Positions 35,707 through 43,437 of a stretch of DNA of 64,000 bases are shown in pieces (positions within the stretch are counted from its first letter, which is position 1; each line of letters opens with the position of its first letter). This stretch comes from Marinobacter sp. F4216 (lineage in GTDB: Bacteria; Pseudomonadota; Gammaproteobacteria; Pseudomonadales; Oleiphilaceae): the NCBI RefSeq assembly GCF_019931195.1, contig NZ_JAIOUO010000006.1, positions 310,001 through 374,000 on the forward strand, written 5' to 3'. The translations under genes and the position numbers were made by a program. The notes beneath the pieces are model-generated. The model saw only the letters and a program-made list of their open reading frames with translations, did no database searches and had not been told where the DNA came from.

Positions 35707-36354
35707 CTAATCGAAACGCATCCGCGGACGGTAGCGCAGGGTGGACTGCGCCTCGTTTTCAGATGCGTCCTCTGAGTCGTAGGGTTGCGGATCGATCAGC
35801 TGCACCATGGCCGGTTCAGGCTCTGACTTTGGTTCCGGTTTTTTAGGGAGAGGTTCAGTGGGGCTCACCCGCGAAACCTGATCGGCCGACTCGGAGACGT
35901 CACTCGGTTGATCATGTAGGACGCTGGCCGGCTCATCGGCGGGTTTGTCTCTCCTTGCGGATTTATCGAAGTAACCCTGGCCCACCTTGTAGAGGGTTTT
36001 AAATCCGCTGGTTACCGCAGCGGCGTTGGTGTAGTCCTCATCGTAGTCATTCAGTCCGTCCAGAACCGCCAGTACCGGATTGGAGCGCCAGAGCGAGCGA
36101 AGCGCCCTGCGGCGGAGGAATTCCGGAATTTCCTTGCGCATGAAACCGGTAATGTCGGTACCCAGTTCAATGGCATCCGGGTCCGGCAGGTCGTACTTGG
36201 CCAACAGCTCACGCTCGGACAGTGACTCATTAACAGCGAGCTCTTGTTCTTCGTGGGAGGGTTGGAATTCATCGGCTGCAGCGGGGGGAAGTTCCGCATC
36301 CTGACGAGCTTCGGTTTTCTTCCGCGACCAGCGCTCAAAACGTGACTCGGTCAT
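35707..36354 (-). CDS. DUF3306 protein of the formate dehydrogenase operon
   Basis: A 215-residue, highly charged protein starting MTESRFERWSRKKTEARQ, the typical opening of DUF3306. Residues 90-130 (LRSLWRSNPVLAVLDGLNDYDEDYT) are the conserved core; the remainder is low-complexity and rich in Pro, Glu and Ser. Its start overlaps the DUF3305 stop by one base (TGATG), so the two are probably translated together. The family tracks with FDH operons and is of unknown function. No membrane helix or metal motif is seen. Confidence 0.82.
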   Translation of the reverse strand: MTESRFERWSRKKTEARQDAELPPAAADEFQPSHEEQELAVNESLSERELLAKYDLPDPDAIELGTDITGFMRKEIPEFLRRRALRSLWRSNPVLAVLDGLNDYDEDYTNAAAVTSGFKTLYKVGQGYFDKSARRDKPADEPASVLHDQPSDVSESADQVSRVSPTEPLPKKPEPKSEPEPAMVQLIDPQPYDSEDASENEAQSTLRYRPRMRFD

Positions 36355-36932
36355 CAGTGAACCCTCGGCTTCTTGATGTTGGAGGGCGCTCGGTAAACAT
36401 CGCTTTCCTGCCGGATACGGGCATCACCCTTGCCATCCTCGTTACCATCAATTCGCTGCTTGTCACGACGGCGCTTCTTGAAAGGCTCTTCGACATAGTG
36501 CATGTCGATGAATTCCTTGATCCAGGCCGCCATGGACTCGGGGATGGGAACCGCCTCCACGATGCTTTCGCCACTGTCCAGAGCATCCTGTGCCTCGTAG
36601 GCGCTGGCGGTAATGGTGCTGACAAACCAGCCGGATGGGGATTGGCGGCTCTCGTCGCGGTCCATGATCACCCACACTGAAGGCACTTTCATGTTCAGGG
36701 AAATCAGGTAGGCCTCGACATCCGCACGGAACAGTTCCATGTCCACTGTGCCCGCGTGGTAATCAACCGTATCGCCGTCCCGAATCATCTCTTTCCAGAA
36801 TGCCTCCGGCGCGCCAGGTATAACCGCTACCGGCTTCCAGATTTCTCGCGCCCACTGGGTTACCCCCGGCGAGCGTCGAACGACGGCTCCGACTTTCAGT
36901 TCGCGTTTCCAGTTTTCGATACGACGGCTCAT
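36354..36932 (-). CDS. DUF3305 protein of the formate dehydrogenase operon
   Basis: A 192-residue protein beginning MSRRIENWKRELKVGAVVRR. The central KPVAVIPGAPEAFWKEM, FRADVEAYLISLNMKVPSVWVIM and TASAYEAQDALDSGE are the conserved DUF3305 pieces. The C-terminus is very basic (KKRRRDKQR) and polar. It is first in the minus-strand fdh run and is coupled to DUF3306. Both families occur beside the divergent Fe-S/Mrp/ligase-like gene set in other bacteria. Function is unknown; it may help cofactor insertion or enzyme assembly. Confidence 0.82.
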   Translation of the reverse strand: MSRRIENWKRELKVGAVVRRSPGVTQWAREIWKPVAVIPGAPEAFWKEMIRDGDTVDYHAGTVDMELFRADVEAYLISLNMKVPSVWVIMDRDESRQSPSGWFVSTITASAYEAQDALDSGESIVEAVPIPESMAAWIKEFIDMHYVEEPFKKRRRDKQRIDGNEDGKGDARIRQESDVYRAPSNIKKPRVH

Positions 36933-37027
36933 GGCAACTCTCTTTTCTTTTAGAAGCTAGCAGAGCTGAAAGAAATATCCAGAGGATCTCTTACAAACCC
37001 CGGCTGATTACTCGACAGGCGTAAAAA

Positions 37028-37075
37028 GGTATTCTTAACTACTCTTATAAAAATAATGACGCGAGTAAGAATTCC
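37028..37075. promoter_or_regulatory. Inverted repeat in the divergent fdh promoter region
   Basis: GGTATTCTTA (37028-37037) and TAAGAATTCC (37066-37075) are inverted copies matching at 9 of 10 positions, 28 bases apart. Between them lies a TATAAAAAT element that could be a -10 box for the rightward transcript. The right arm abuts the chosen start codon at 37077. This looks like an operator for both divergent fdh transcripts. It does not match the ModE consensus. Confidence 0.4.
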
Positions 37076-37076
37076 G

Positions 37077-39056
37077 ATGCCGGCATCTAAAACCCTACTG
37101 TTATGTTCCTGTGATAAAACCCAGTCTTTTGACCCCGAGGCTTTGCAACTGGCTGCGGACGCGGAGCACGTTGTAGTCGTCGATCAGTTGTGCGGTGGCG
37201 ATATGCAAATCGCTGCCGAGTATCTGGGCGGAATGAATGAAGTTCTCATCGCCTGTGGCCAGCAGGCGCCTCTGTTCGAGCGTTTGAGCGAAGAGATTGA
37301 AGCGGAGTTTCAGCAGGTCGCTCCTTTAAGCTCCATCGATATTCGGGATCGTGCGGGCTGGAGTTCAGCGGATGCCAATCCCAGGCGCCTGCACGCCAAG
37401 CAGGCCGCTCTTGTGGCTGCGGCTCAATTACCGTCGCCGATGGTGCCGGTGAAGAACATCGAGTCCAACGGGATATGCTGCATCGTCGGTCCCACCGAAC
37501 AGGCCGTGAGAATGGCCGAGCTGGTACAGGACGAACTGGGCGTTACCTGTGTGGTGAATGATGCCGGGCCTATCCAGTTGCCCTCTGCCGGTTACGATGT
37601 GGCCAGGGGGCAGTTGACGTCGGCCTATGGCGCGCTGGGGAATTTCAAACTGGAGTTTGCCCGGCTGCAAACCCTGAATCCGGCTGGTCGGGGCGCCCCC
37701 GGATTTGGCGAGATGAAAGCCACCGCCCGCAGTGAGTGCGATGTGTTTATCGACCTGCGTGGAGGAGAGCCGGCGTTTCCAAGTCATCAGAAACGCAATG
37801 GTTACTTCTGGGCCGATCCGGCCAAATCGGGAGAACTTGAACGTATCGCGGTGACGGCCCGGGAGCGGGTCGGTGAGTTTGAGAAGACCGTGTTCTTCAA
37901 GCTGGAAACCTCATTGTGTGCCCACTCCCGGGCGAGTAAGCCTGGCTGTACCCGGTGCCTGGACGTGTGCCCGACCGAAGCCATCTTCTCTGCCGGCGAT
38001 CACATCCAGATCGACTCCGATATCTGCGCTGGCTGCGGATCCTGTGCAGCGGTGTGTCCCACCTCGGCCGTGACCATGAACGAAACGCCGTTCGAAGCTC
38101 TGGTGCAGGCCATGGATGTCATGGCGCGGGTTTATCGCGAGCACGCCAGTGAATCCCCCCGGCTGGTATTCCATACCCTGAACGAGGGCGCGGAAGCCAT
38201 TGCCCGCCTCGCACGCTACGGCAATGGGCTGGCGGACGACCTGATCCCTCTGGCGCTTGAGCATGTCGATCGGGTAGGCCATGCCGAGATTATGGCAGCA
38301 TTGGGCGCCGGCTATGTCGAAGTCCTGATCCTGCCCGACAACGACACGGACCGTGAGGCGGTGGCATCTGAAGTTACCCTGGCCCAGGCGATGCTCAGCG
38401 GAGCCCACCACGCCCCGGGTCGGGTCCGGGTGGTGACTGTCGATGAACTCAGCAATCCCGGCGACAACGCCGGGCGGGTGAGCGACCCGGTTCTGCTGGT
38501 AGGTGGTCGCAGGGACATTACCCGGGTCACCGTCAGCGCCATGGTGGAGGAAATCGAAGCGCCGATTCCGCTGCCCACCGGTGCCCCCTACGGCGCCATC
38601 GAAATTGATTCCGACAAGTGTACTTTGTGCCTGGCCTGCGTATCCCTGTGCCCTACCGGTGCCCTTGGTGACCATCCGGACCGGCCGGAAGTTCGGTTCA
38701 CCGAAAACGCCTGTGTTCAGTGCGGCATCTGCGAAAGTACCTGTCCAGAAACGGCCATCATCCTCAAGCCCCAGCTGGACTTGTCGAAGGACGCGCTGAG
38801 TGCCCGGCCACTGCATGGCGAAGACCCGTTTGAATGCGTTCGGTGTGGTACACCGTTTGGCGTTGCCAGCACCATCAACCGTATTGTTGAAAAACTGGAA
38901 AATCAGCACTGGATGTACGACAACTCGGATAAGGTTGAGCTCATCAAGATGTGCGACGACTGTCGGGTCAAGGCCCAGTTTCATGGGGACAGTGCACCTA
39001 TGGCCGGGCGCGAACGCCCGCGGGTGCGCACCAGCGACGACTATCTGGACAACTAA
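37077..39056 (+). CDS. Multi-cluster 4Fe-4S ferredoxin-type protein of the FDH accessory set
   Basis: A 659-residue cytosolic protein. The start at 37077 (MPASKTLLLCSCDKTQ) is preferred to the ATG at 37056, which sits within the operator region; neither has a strong ribosome binding site. Four ferredoxin-like Cys groups are seen: CTRCLDVCP, CAGCGSCAAVCP, CTLCLACVSLCP and CVQCGICESTCP, each followed by distal Cys-Pro. C-terminal CVRCG and CDDC pairs could bind zinc or another cluster. It has no flavin or molybdopterin domain. It heads a plus-strand operon with Mrp, the ligase-like and DUF6505 genes. Likely an Fe-S or electron supply protein for FDH maturation; the exact role is unknown. Confidence 0.85.
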   Translation: MPASKTLLLCSCDKTQSFDPEALQLAADAEHVVVVDQLCGGDMQIAAEYLGGMNEVLIACGQQAPLFERLSEEIEAEFQQVAPLSSIDIRDRAGWSSADANPRRLHAKQAALVAAAQLPSPMVPVKNIESNGICCIVGPTEQAVRMAELVQDELGVTCVVNDAGPIQLPSAGYDVARGQLTSAYGALGNFKLEFARLQTLNPAGRGAPGFGEMKATARSECDVFIDLRGGEPAFPSHQKRNGYFWADPAKSGELERIAVTARERVGEFEKTVFFKLETSLCAHSRASKPGCTRCLDVCPTEAIFSAGDHIQIDSDICAGCGSCAAVCPTSAVTMNETPFEALVQAMDVMARVYREHASESPRLVFHTLNEGAEAIARLARYGNGLADDLIPLALEHVDRVGHAEIMAALGAGYVEVLILPDNDTDREAVASEVTLAQAMLSGAHHAPGRVRVVTVDELSNPGDNAGRVSDPVLLVGGRRDITRVTVSAMVEEIEAPIPLPTGAPYGAIEIDSDKCTLCLACVSLCPTGALGDHPDRPEVRFTENACVQCGICESTCPETAIILKPQLDLSKDALSARPLHGEDPFECVRCGTPFGVASTINRIVEKLENQHWMYDNSDKVELIKMCDDCRVKAQFHGDSAPMAGRERPRVRTSDDYLDN

Positions 39057-39074
39057 CTCTTATCAGGACATACC

Positions 39075-39920
39075 ATGGTTCAATACACCGAGGTTGGTAA
39101 AGACAACCTGATCGGTACCGACGCCCCACGGCCACAGGATAAAAATCCCCAAGGGATCGACCGCATTATTGCCATTGCCTCCGGCAAGGGTGGCGTTGGC
39201 AAATCCACCGTATCGTCTAATCTGGCGGTGGCACTGGCTTCCAAGGGGCTGAAGGTTGGCCTGCTGGATGCCGACGTTTACGGGCCGAGCCAGCCGCGGA
39301 TGCTGGGGGTGTCCGGCCGCCCGTCCAGCCCCGATGGCCATACCATCCTGCCTTTGCGGAATCATGGTGTGACCCTGATGTCCCTTGGCCTGATGGCTCC
39401 GGATGATGAAGCGATTGTCTGGCGCGGTCCGATGCTGATGGGGGCGTTGCAGCAGATGATGAACCAGGTGGATTGGGGCCGGTTGGATGTGTTGCTGGTG
39501 GACCTTCCCCCGGGTACCGGGGATGTGCAGATGACCCTGAGCCAGAAGTTTCATGTGGCGGGCGCGGTGGTGGTCTCAACGCCCCAGGACATCGCCCTGA
39601 TGGACGCCCGCAAGGGCATTGATATGTTCAAGCGGATGGAAGTACCGCTGTTTGGCCTGATCGAGAATATGGCGTCCTTCGTCTGCGACGGTTGCGGCAA
39701 GCAGCACTATCCCTTTGGCTCCGGCGGCGCCCGGGCCGAGGCGGAAAAGCTGGGCGCGCCGTTTCTCGGGGACATCCCGCTCGATCTGGATATCCGAATT
39801 GGCTCCGACGGGGGCGTTCCCATCGTGGTGTCCAAACCGGAAAGCCCGCAGGCCCAGGCCTTTCAGCGCATCGCCGACGAAATCATCCATTCCGATACCT
39901 ACGCCCGGGCCATCCTATGA
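39075..39920 (+). CDS. Mrp/NBP35-family Fe-S cluster carrier ATPase
   Basis: A 281-residue P-loop ATPase. The deviant Walker A is SGKGGVGKST (from residue 36), followed by DADVYGPSQPRML, DLPPGTGD and the C-terminal CDGC pair (in ENMASFVCDGCGKQH). The CxxC pair binds a bridging [4Fe-4S] cluster in the Mrp/ApbC/NBP35 family, which delivers clusters to target enzymes. It lies 18 bp after the ferredoxin-type gene and overlaps the ligase-like gene by ATGA. It is probably a specialised copy for FDH, distinct from the housekeeping mrp; this is inferred from location. Confidence 0.9.
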   Translation: MVQYTEVGKDNLIGTDAPRPQDKNPQGIDRIIAIASGKGGVGKSTVSSNLAVALASKGLKVGLLDADVYGPSQPRMLGVSGRPSSPDGHTILPLRNHGVTLMSLGLMAPDDEAIVWRGPMLMGALQQMMNQVDWGRLDVLLVDLPPGTGDVQMTLSQKFHVAGAVVVSTPQDIALMDARKGIDMFKRMEVPLFGLIENMASFVCDGCGKQHYPFGSGGARAEAEKLGAPFLGDIPLDLDIRIGSDGGVPIVVSKPESPQAQAFQRIADEIIHSDTYARAIL

Positions 39921-40621
39921 TCGAATCGCCCCAGTTTCCGCCGCTGTTCTCGGGTGAAGCGGTTACCAGACACACAGACCCTTTTGACAAGGCTGTAAGC
40001 CGGGCCATTGCCGGCGTGGATTCAGGCACAATTTTCTACTCTGAATCCAGTGACACTCTGCGGGCAGCACTGGTGTTGGCGCCGGAAACGCCCCTGGAAG
40101 AGGCCATTCAGGCCGTCTATGTGGCCCAGATCGGGCTGGCCGAGAGTCTGGGGGCTCTGGCGCCGCCCGAGGTGCCTGTGTATTTTCAGTGGCCCGATCG
40201 TATCAAGGTCAACGGAGCCGTGTGCGGTGGCGTTCGATTTGCCACGGATGTGTCAGATCCCCAGGCCCACCCTAACTGGCTGGTGATTGGCATTGAGGTG
40301 CCGTTTTTGCCTTCGGGTGATGAGCCGGGAGAAAACCCGAACCAAACCTGTCTGTACTTCGAGGGTTGTGGGGAAATCACTCCCATGGCGTTGCTGGAAA
40401 GCTGGTCCAAGCACACGTTACTGTGGCTGACCTATTACATGGACAGTGGTTTCCAGCGGGTCCATGACGAGTGGCGGCCAAGATGTGACACCCTGGGTAA
40501 AATGATTGAGCAGCCACGGCCCGGTGTCTTTGTTGGTCTGGACGAAAAAGGCCGGATGCTGTTGCGTGAGGGTGTTATGACCGAAACCGTTAGCCTGATT
40601 GAATTCGCGGAGCGTGCATGA
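39917..40621 (+). CDS. Biotin/lipoate protein ligase-like protein lacking the usual catalytic lysine
   Basis: A 234-residue protein with the BPL/LplA fold. WPDRIKVNGAVCGGVRF (from residue 92) aligns with the BirA motif WPNDLYLQDRKLAGIL. The lysine that activates the carboxylate in BirA aligns with Val102, and Asn-Asp are changed to Asp-Arg. PNWLVIGIEVPF and PMALLESWSKHTLLWLTYYMDSGF are further family blocks, with a small C-terminal DUF4444-like region. Coupled by ATGA to both neighbours (Mrp and DUF6505). No lipoyl or biotinyl acceptor domain is encoded here. It could be a degenerate ligase used as a binding protein, or use other chemistry. Confidence 0.75.
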   Translation: MIESPQFPPLFSGEAVTRHTDPFDKAVSRAIAGVDSGTIFYSESSDTLRAALVLAPETPLEEAIQAVYVAQIGLAESLGALAPPEVPVYFQWPDRIKVNGAVCGGVRFATDVSDPQAHPNWLVIGIEVPFLPSGDEPGENPNQTCLYFEGCGEITPMALLESWSKHTLLWLTYYMDSGFQRVHDEWRPRCDTLGKMIEQPRPGVFVGLDEKGRMLLREGVMTETVSLIEFAERA

Positions 40622-41094
40622 AACTGGCCCGAACCCTGAGACTCGATATATCCGATGAGAACGTTTTTGAATTGCCTGCGGCGAGCGGTGAGTGGGCGAT
40701 TTCCGGTGGGTTTGAGTTCTCCAACTGGACCGAAGCGGACCTGATGGGCAAGGCCCGTCAGGCGTTCAGCAACGGTTGGTACAGCATCGAATCCGGCGGG
40801 CGCGCCAGTTTTGTTGGCGTCTGCCACATCACCGACGCAGAACTGGAGCAGTTGCGTCAGACCCTGGCGAAGACCTTTGTCGAGATCTATGGCGCGCCGG
40901 ACATCGATACGGCCTACCCCGTTGCCTGCGAAGAAATCGACCAGATGCGCAGCATGTGTGAAGACTTTGAAGACAACACCCTGCTTATGGTGAGCCGCGA
41001 GCTGACCGAACTGGGTGTGGAAGAGACCTACCGCTCCCGGGCGCCGCAGGATGCCTCGCTGGAAGCCTTCGCGGTGCATGGCAGTGTCGAGTGA
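40618..41094 (+). CDS. DUF6505-family protein of the FDH accessory operon
   Basis: A 158-residue soluble, acidic protein starting MKLARTLRLDISDENVFELP. Visible features are EWAISGGFEFSNW, GKARQAFSNGWYSIESGGRASFVGV and a C-terminal EEIDQMRSMCEDFEDNTLLMVSRELTE, split here into recognisable pieces. I recall it as DUF6505, a family of unknown function that travels with the ligase-like and Mrp genes. It overlaps the previous gene by ATGA and ends immediately before the converging moeA stop, with no spacer at all. No motif for catalysis was found. Confidence 0.75.
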   Translation: MKLARTLRLDISDENVFELPAASGEWAISGGFEFSNWTEADLMGKARQAFSNGWYSIESGGRASFVGVCHITDAELEQLRQTLAKTFVEIYGAPDIDTAYPVACEEIDQMRSMCEDFEDNTLLMVSRELTELGVEETYRSRAPQDASLEAFAVHGSVE

Positions 41095-42342
41095 CTAGAG
41101 GCCGAAACTGCCGTAGGGAATAAATCGAACCGGAGTGCCTGGTTCAATCTGCTGGGCGCTTCCGTCGAGTTCCACCAACCCCTCGGACCACGCCAGACCG
41201 GTGACCCGGCCGGAACCTTCTGAACCAAAAACTTCCACCTGACCATCGCGAACCCGGGCGCGCAACATCTCGCTGCGCCCCGGCTTCTTGTTCTTGGAAA
41301 AGTTAGCAGGCAGGACATAACCCTGGGGTTCGAACCACTCGCCCCCGGCCAGCAATGCCATTGCTGGCGCGCCAAAGCGCAGCGCACACACCCAGGCGGC
41401 CACCGGGTTTCCGGGCAGACCCACCACAGGCGTGCCCTGGAACATGGCCAGTGCCAGAGGGCGGCCGGGTTTGATCGCAATACGCCAGTTGCTGATCTCG
41501 CCATGGGCTTTCAGGGTTTTCGAAACGTGGTCTTCATCGCCGGCCGAAATCCCGCCGCTGGTCAGGATCAGGTCACACTGATCGGCGCCTCGCTCAAGTG
41601 CGGCTTTGACCTCGTCGGCCCGGTCCGGCACATGTCCCAGGTCCACCACCTGATAGCCAAGCTGCGCCACCAGTGCGCTGAGCATCGGGTGATTGGCGTC
41701 GTAGATCTGCCAGTCCGAGACCGCCGAGCCCACCGGCTTTACCTCGTCCCCGGTGGACAGAATGCCCACGCGCAACGGCTGGTAGACGTCGACCGACTCA
41801 ATACCCACGCTGGCAAGCACTGAAATCCTGGTTGGCGTGATGCGCGTCCCCGAGGTGAGAATCCGGTCCTGTGCCTGGATGTCTTCTCCGGCCTGGCGAC
41901 GGTTGGCACCGGCTTTGAGGGTGCCTTTCAGATGAAGCTGCCCGTCGATCACGTCGCAGTCTTCGTCCAGCACCACTGTGTCGGTGCCGTCCGGAATCAC
42001 CGCGCCGGTCAGGATCCGGATGGCGTGGCCTGCGGGTACCCGGCCTGTATACGGTGCGCCGGCGGCACTGCGGCCATCAACCAGGGGCAGCGTGCAGGGT
42101 GCCTCGGTAATCGGGCCGGCAAACGCATAGCCATCGACGGCGGAATTGCTGCTGGGAGGATGAGCGCGGGGGGCAATCACATCGCTGGCCAGTATCCGGC
42201 CATTGGCCCGGGACAGCGGAACGGCATGCTCCACACCCACTACCGGATGGAGCCGGGAACGCAACCGCTCGAGCGCCTCCTCGACAGGCGTCCAGTTAAC
42301 GCCGGGGGGCAGGGCAAAGCAGTCGTTGCGCAGTGGCTTCAT
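41095..42342 (-). CDS. moeA: Molybdopterin molybdenumtransferase MoeA
   Basis: A 415-residue protein. The ATG at 42342 follows GGA and lies 2 bases after the mobB stop; the in-frame ATGs at 42357 and 42366 would lie inside mobB. Sequence blocks include ANGRILASDV, SSNSAVDGYAF, PVFSTGDE-like (ILSTGDEVKPVG), ILTSGGISAGDEDHV, AIKPGRPLALA and GLPGNPVAAWVC, standard for MoeA. It inserts molybdate or tungstate into adenylated molybdopterin. It is the last gene of the tup-fdhD-mob-moe run. It may be the FDH-specific copy; no moaABCDE genes are in the window. Confidence 0.94.
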   Translation of the reverse strand: MKPLRNDCFALPPGVNWTPVEEALERLRSRLHPVVGVEHAVPLSRANGRILASDVIAPRAHPPSSNSAVDGYAFAGPITEAPCTLPLVDGRSAAGAPYTGRVPAGHAIRILTGAVIPDGTDTVVLDEDCDVIDGQLHLKGTLKAGANRRQAGEDIQAQDRILTSGTRITPTRISVLASVGIESVDVYQPLRVGILSTGDEVKPVGSAVSDWQIYDANHPMLSALVAQLGYQVVDLGHVPDRADEVKAALERGADQCDLILTSGGISAGDEDHVSKTLKAHGEISNWRIAIKPGRPLALAMFQGTPVVGLPGNPVAAWVCALRFGAPAMALLAGGEWFEPQGYVLPANFSKNKKPGRSEMLRARVRDGQVEVFGSEGSGRVTGLAWSEGLVELDGSAQQIEPGTPVRFIPYGSFGL

Positions 42343-42343
42343 G

Positions 42344-42844
42344 TTATTTCCGTTCATGGGTATCAAGGCCCAGAATAAAGTCGGCTATTCCGGGCACGTC
42401 GTTCAGGTCAAAAGCGGGCCCTGCGAAGTCGGACGGGTAGTCCGTCGCCACCGCAATAATACTCGGGTCGGTCTGGTGCAGTGGGCCACGGGCACAGTCT
42501 TGGCGGTGGACTTCAATCTTGGGGTGCGCGTGGGCTTTAAACCCTTCTATCACAACCCAGTCGCAAGGGCCGAGCCGGGCCAGCAGTTCTTCCGGTGTTG
42601 GCTCTTCGGTATCACGCAGCTCATGCATGATGGCGAAGCGTTGACCTCCCACCAGAATGACCTCGCGGGCGCCCGCCTCACGGTGCCGGTAGCTGTCGGT
42701 GCCGGGCTGGTCCACATCCACTGAATGGTGCGCGTGCTTGATCGAGTTGACCGTTAAACCCCGGTCAGACATCTCCCGGATCAGTGCGGTGGCCAGTGTC
42801 GTCTTACCGCAGTTTTTCCAGCCTACAATGCCTATCACCTTCAC
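42344..42844 (-). CDS. mobB: Molybdopterin-guanine dinucleotide biosynthesis protein MobB
   Basis: A 166-residue GTP-binding protein. The start is GTG 42844, overlapping the mobA stop by GTGA. Walker A is GIVGWKNCGKTTL at the N-terminus. IKHAHHSVDVDQPGTDSYRHREAGA is present in family-typical form, and CDWVVIEGFK follows. MobB binds GTP and assists MobA in adding GMP to molybdopterin. Its stop is 2 bases from the moeA start. Confidence 0.92.
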   Translation of the reverse strand: MKVIGIVGWKNCGKTTLATALIREMSDRGLTVNSIKHAHHSVDVDQPGTDSYRHREAGAREVILVGGQRFAIMHELRDTEEPTPEELLARLGPCDWVVIEGFKAHAHPKIEVHRQDCARGPLHQTDPSIIAVATDYPSDFAGPAFDLNDVPGIADFILGLDTHERK

Positions 42845-43428
42845 GTCAGGTTCTGCTCCGCCCAGGCCAGGTCTTCCGGTGTGTTGATATTGAAAAAGTC
42901 GTCTTCGCCGAACACCACCAGCGATTCGCCCTGGGCCTGGGTCCATTGCCGGATTTTACGAACGCCACCGTTCAGGGCAGCACGCAAATCGTCCCGCAGA
43001 GCCACCTGCCAGCGGCCGAAGGTGGGCTGGGGCAGGCGGCCCCGTTCCGGGTCCGGCGTTGCTGCCAGCACCACAGGGGTGTCTTTTTCGGCCAGACGTT
43101 GCGCCAGGTCCAGGGGAAACGACGGAGTATCTGCGGCCACACTGATCAGCCACTCATGCCCCTGCTCGGCCGCCCAGTCCATGCCGGCCAGGACGCCCGC
43201 CAGAGGGCCGGCGTAGCCGGTTACGGAGTCCGCGACAACGGGCAAGCCAAGATCCTCGAAGCGGCTCAGGTCACCATTGGCGTTCAGTACAACGGCATCG
43301 ACCTGCGGCGTGATCCGATCAATGACACGCTGGATCAGGGTCTGGTCGCCCAGCATCAATCGTCCTTTATCACCCCCGCCCATCCTGCGTGCCTGGCCAC
43401 CGGCCAGGATAACTGCGCAATCCGTCAT
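42841..43428 (-). CDS. mobA: Molybdenum cofactor guanylyltransferase MobA
   Basis: A 195-residue nucleotidyltransferase. The signature LAGGQARRMGGGDKG at residues 9-23 is the GTP-binding loop; LGDQTLIQRVIDR and AADTPSFP are further MobA landmarks. It converts the cofactor to bis-MGD, the form used by FdhA. It is coupled to mobB by a 4 bp overlap and lies 10 bp after fdhD. Confidence 0.93.
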   Translation of the reverse strand: MTDCAVILAGGQARRMGGGDKGRLMLGDQTLIQRVIDRITPQVDAVVLNANGDLSRFEDLGLPVVADSVTGYAGPLAGVLAGMDWAAEQGHEWLISVAADTPSFPLDLAQRLAEKDTPVVLAATPDPERGRLPQPTFGRWQVALRDDLRAALNGGVRKIRQWTQAQGESLVVFGEDDFFNINTPEDLAWAEQNLT

Positions 43429-43437
43429 GTTCGGTCC

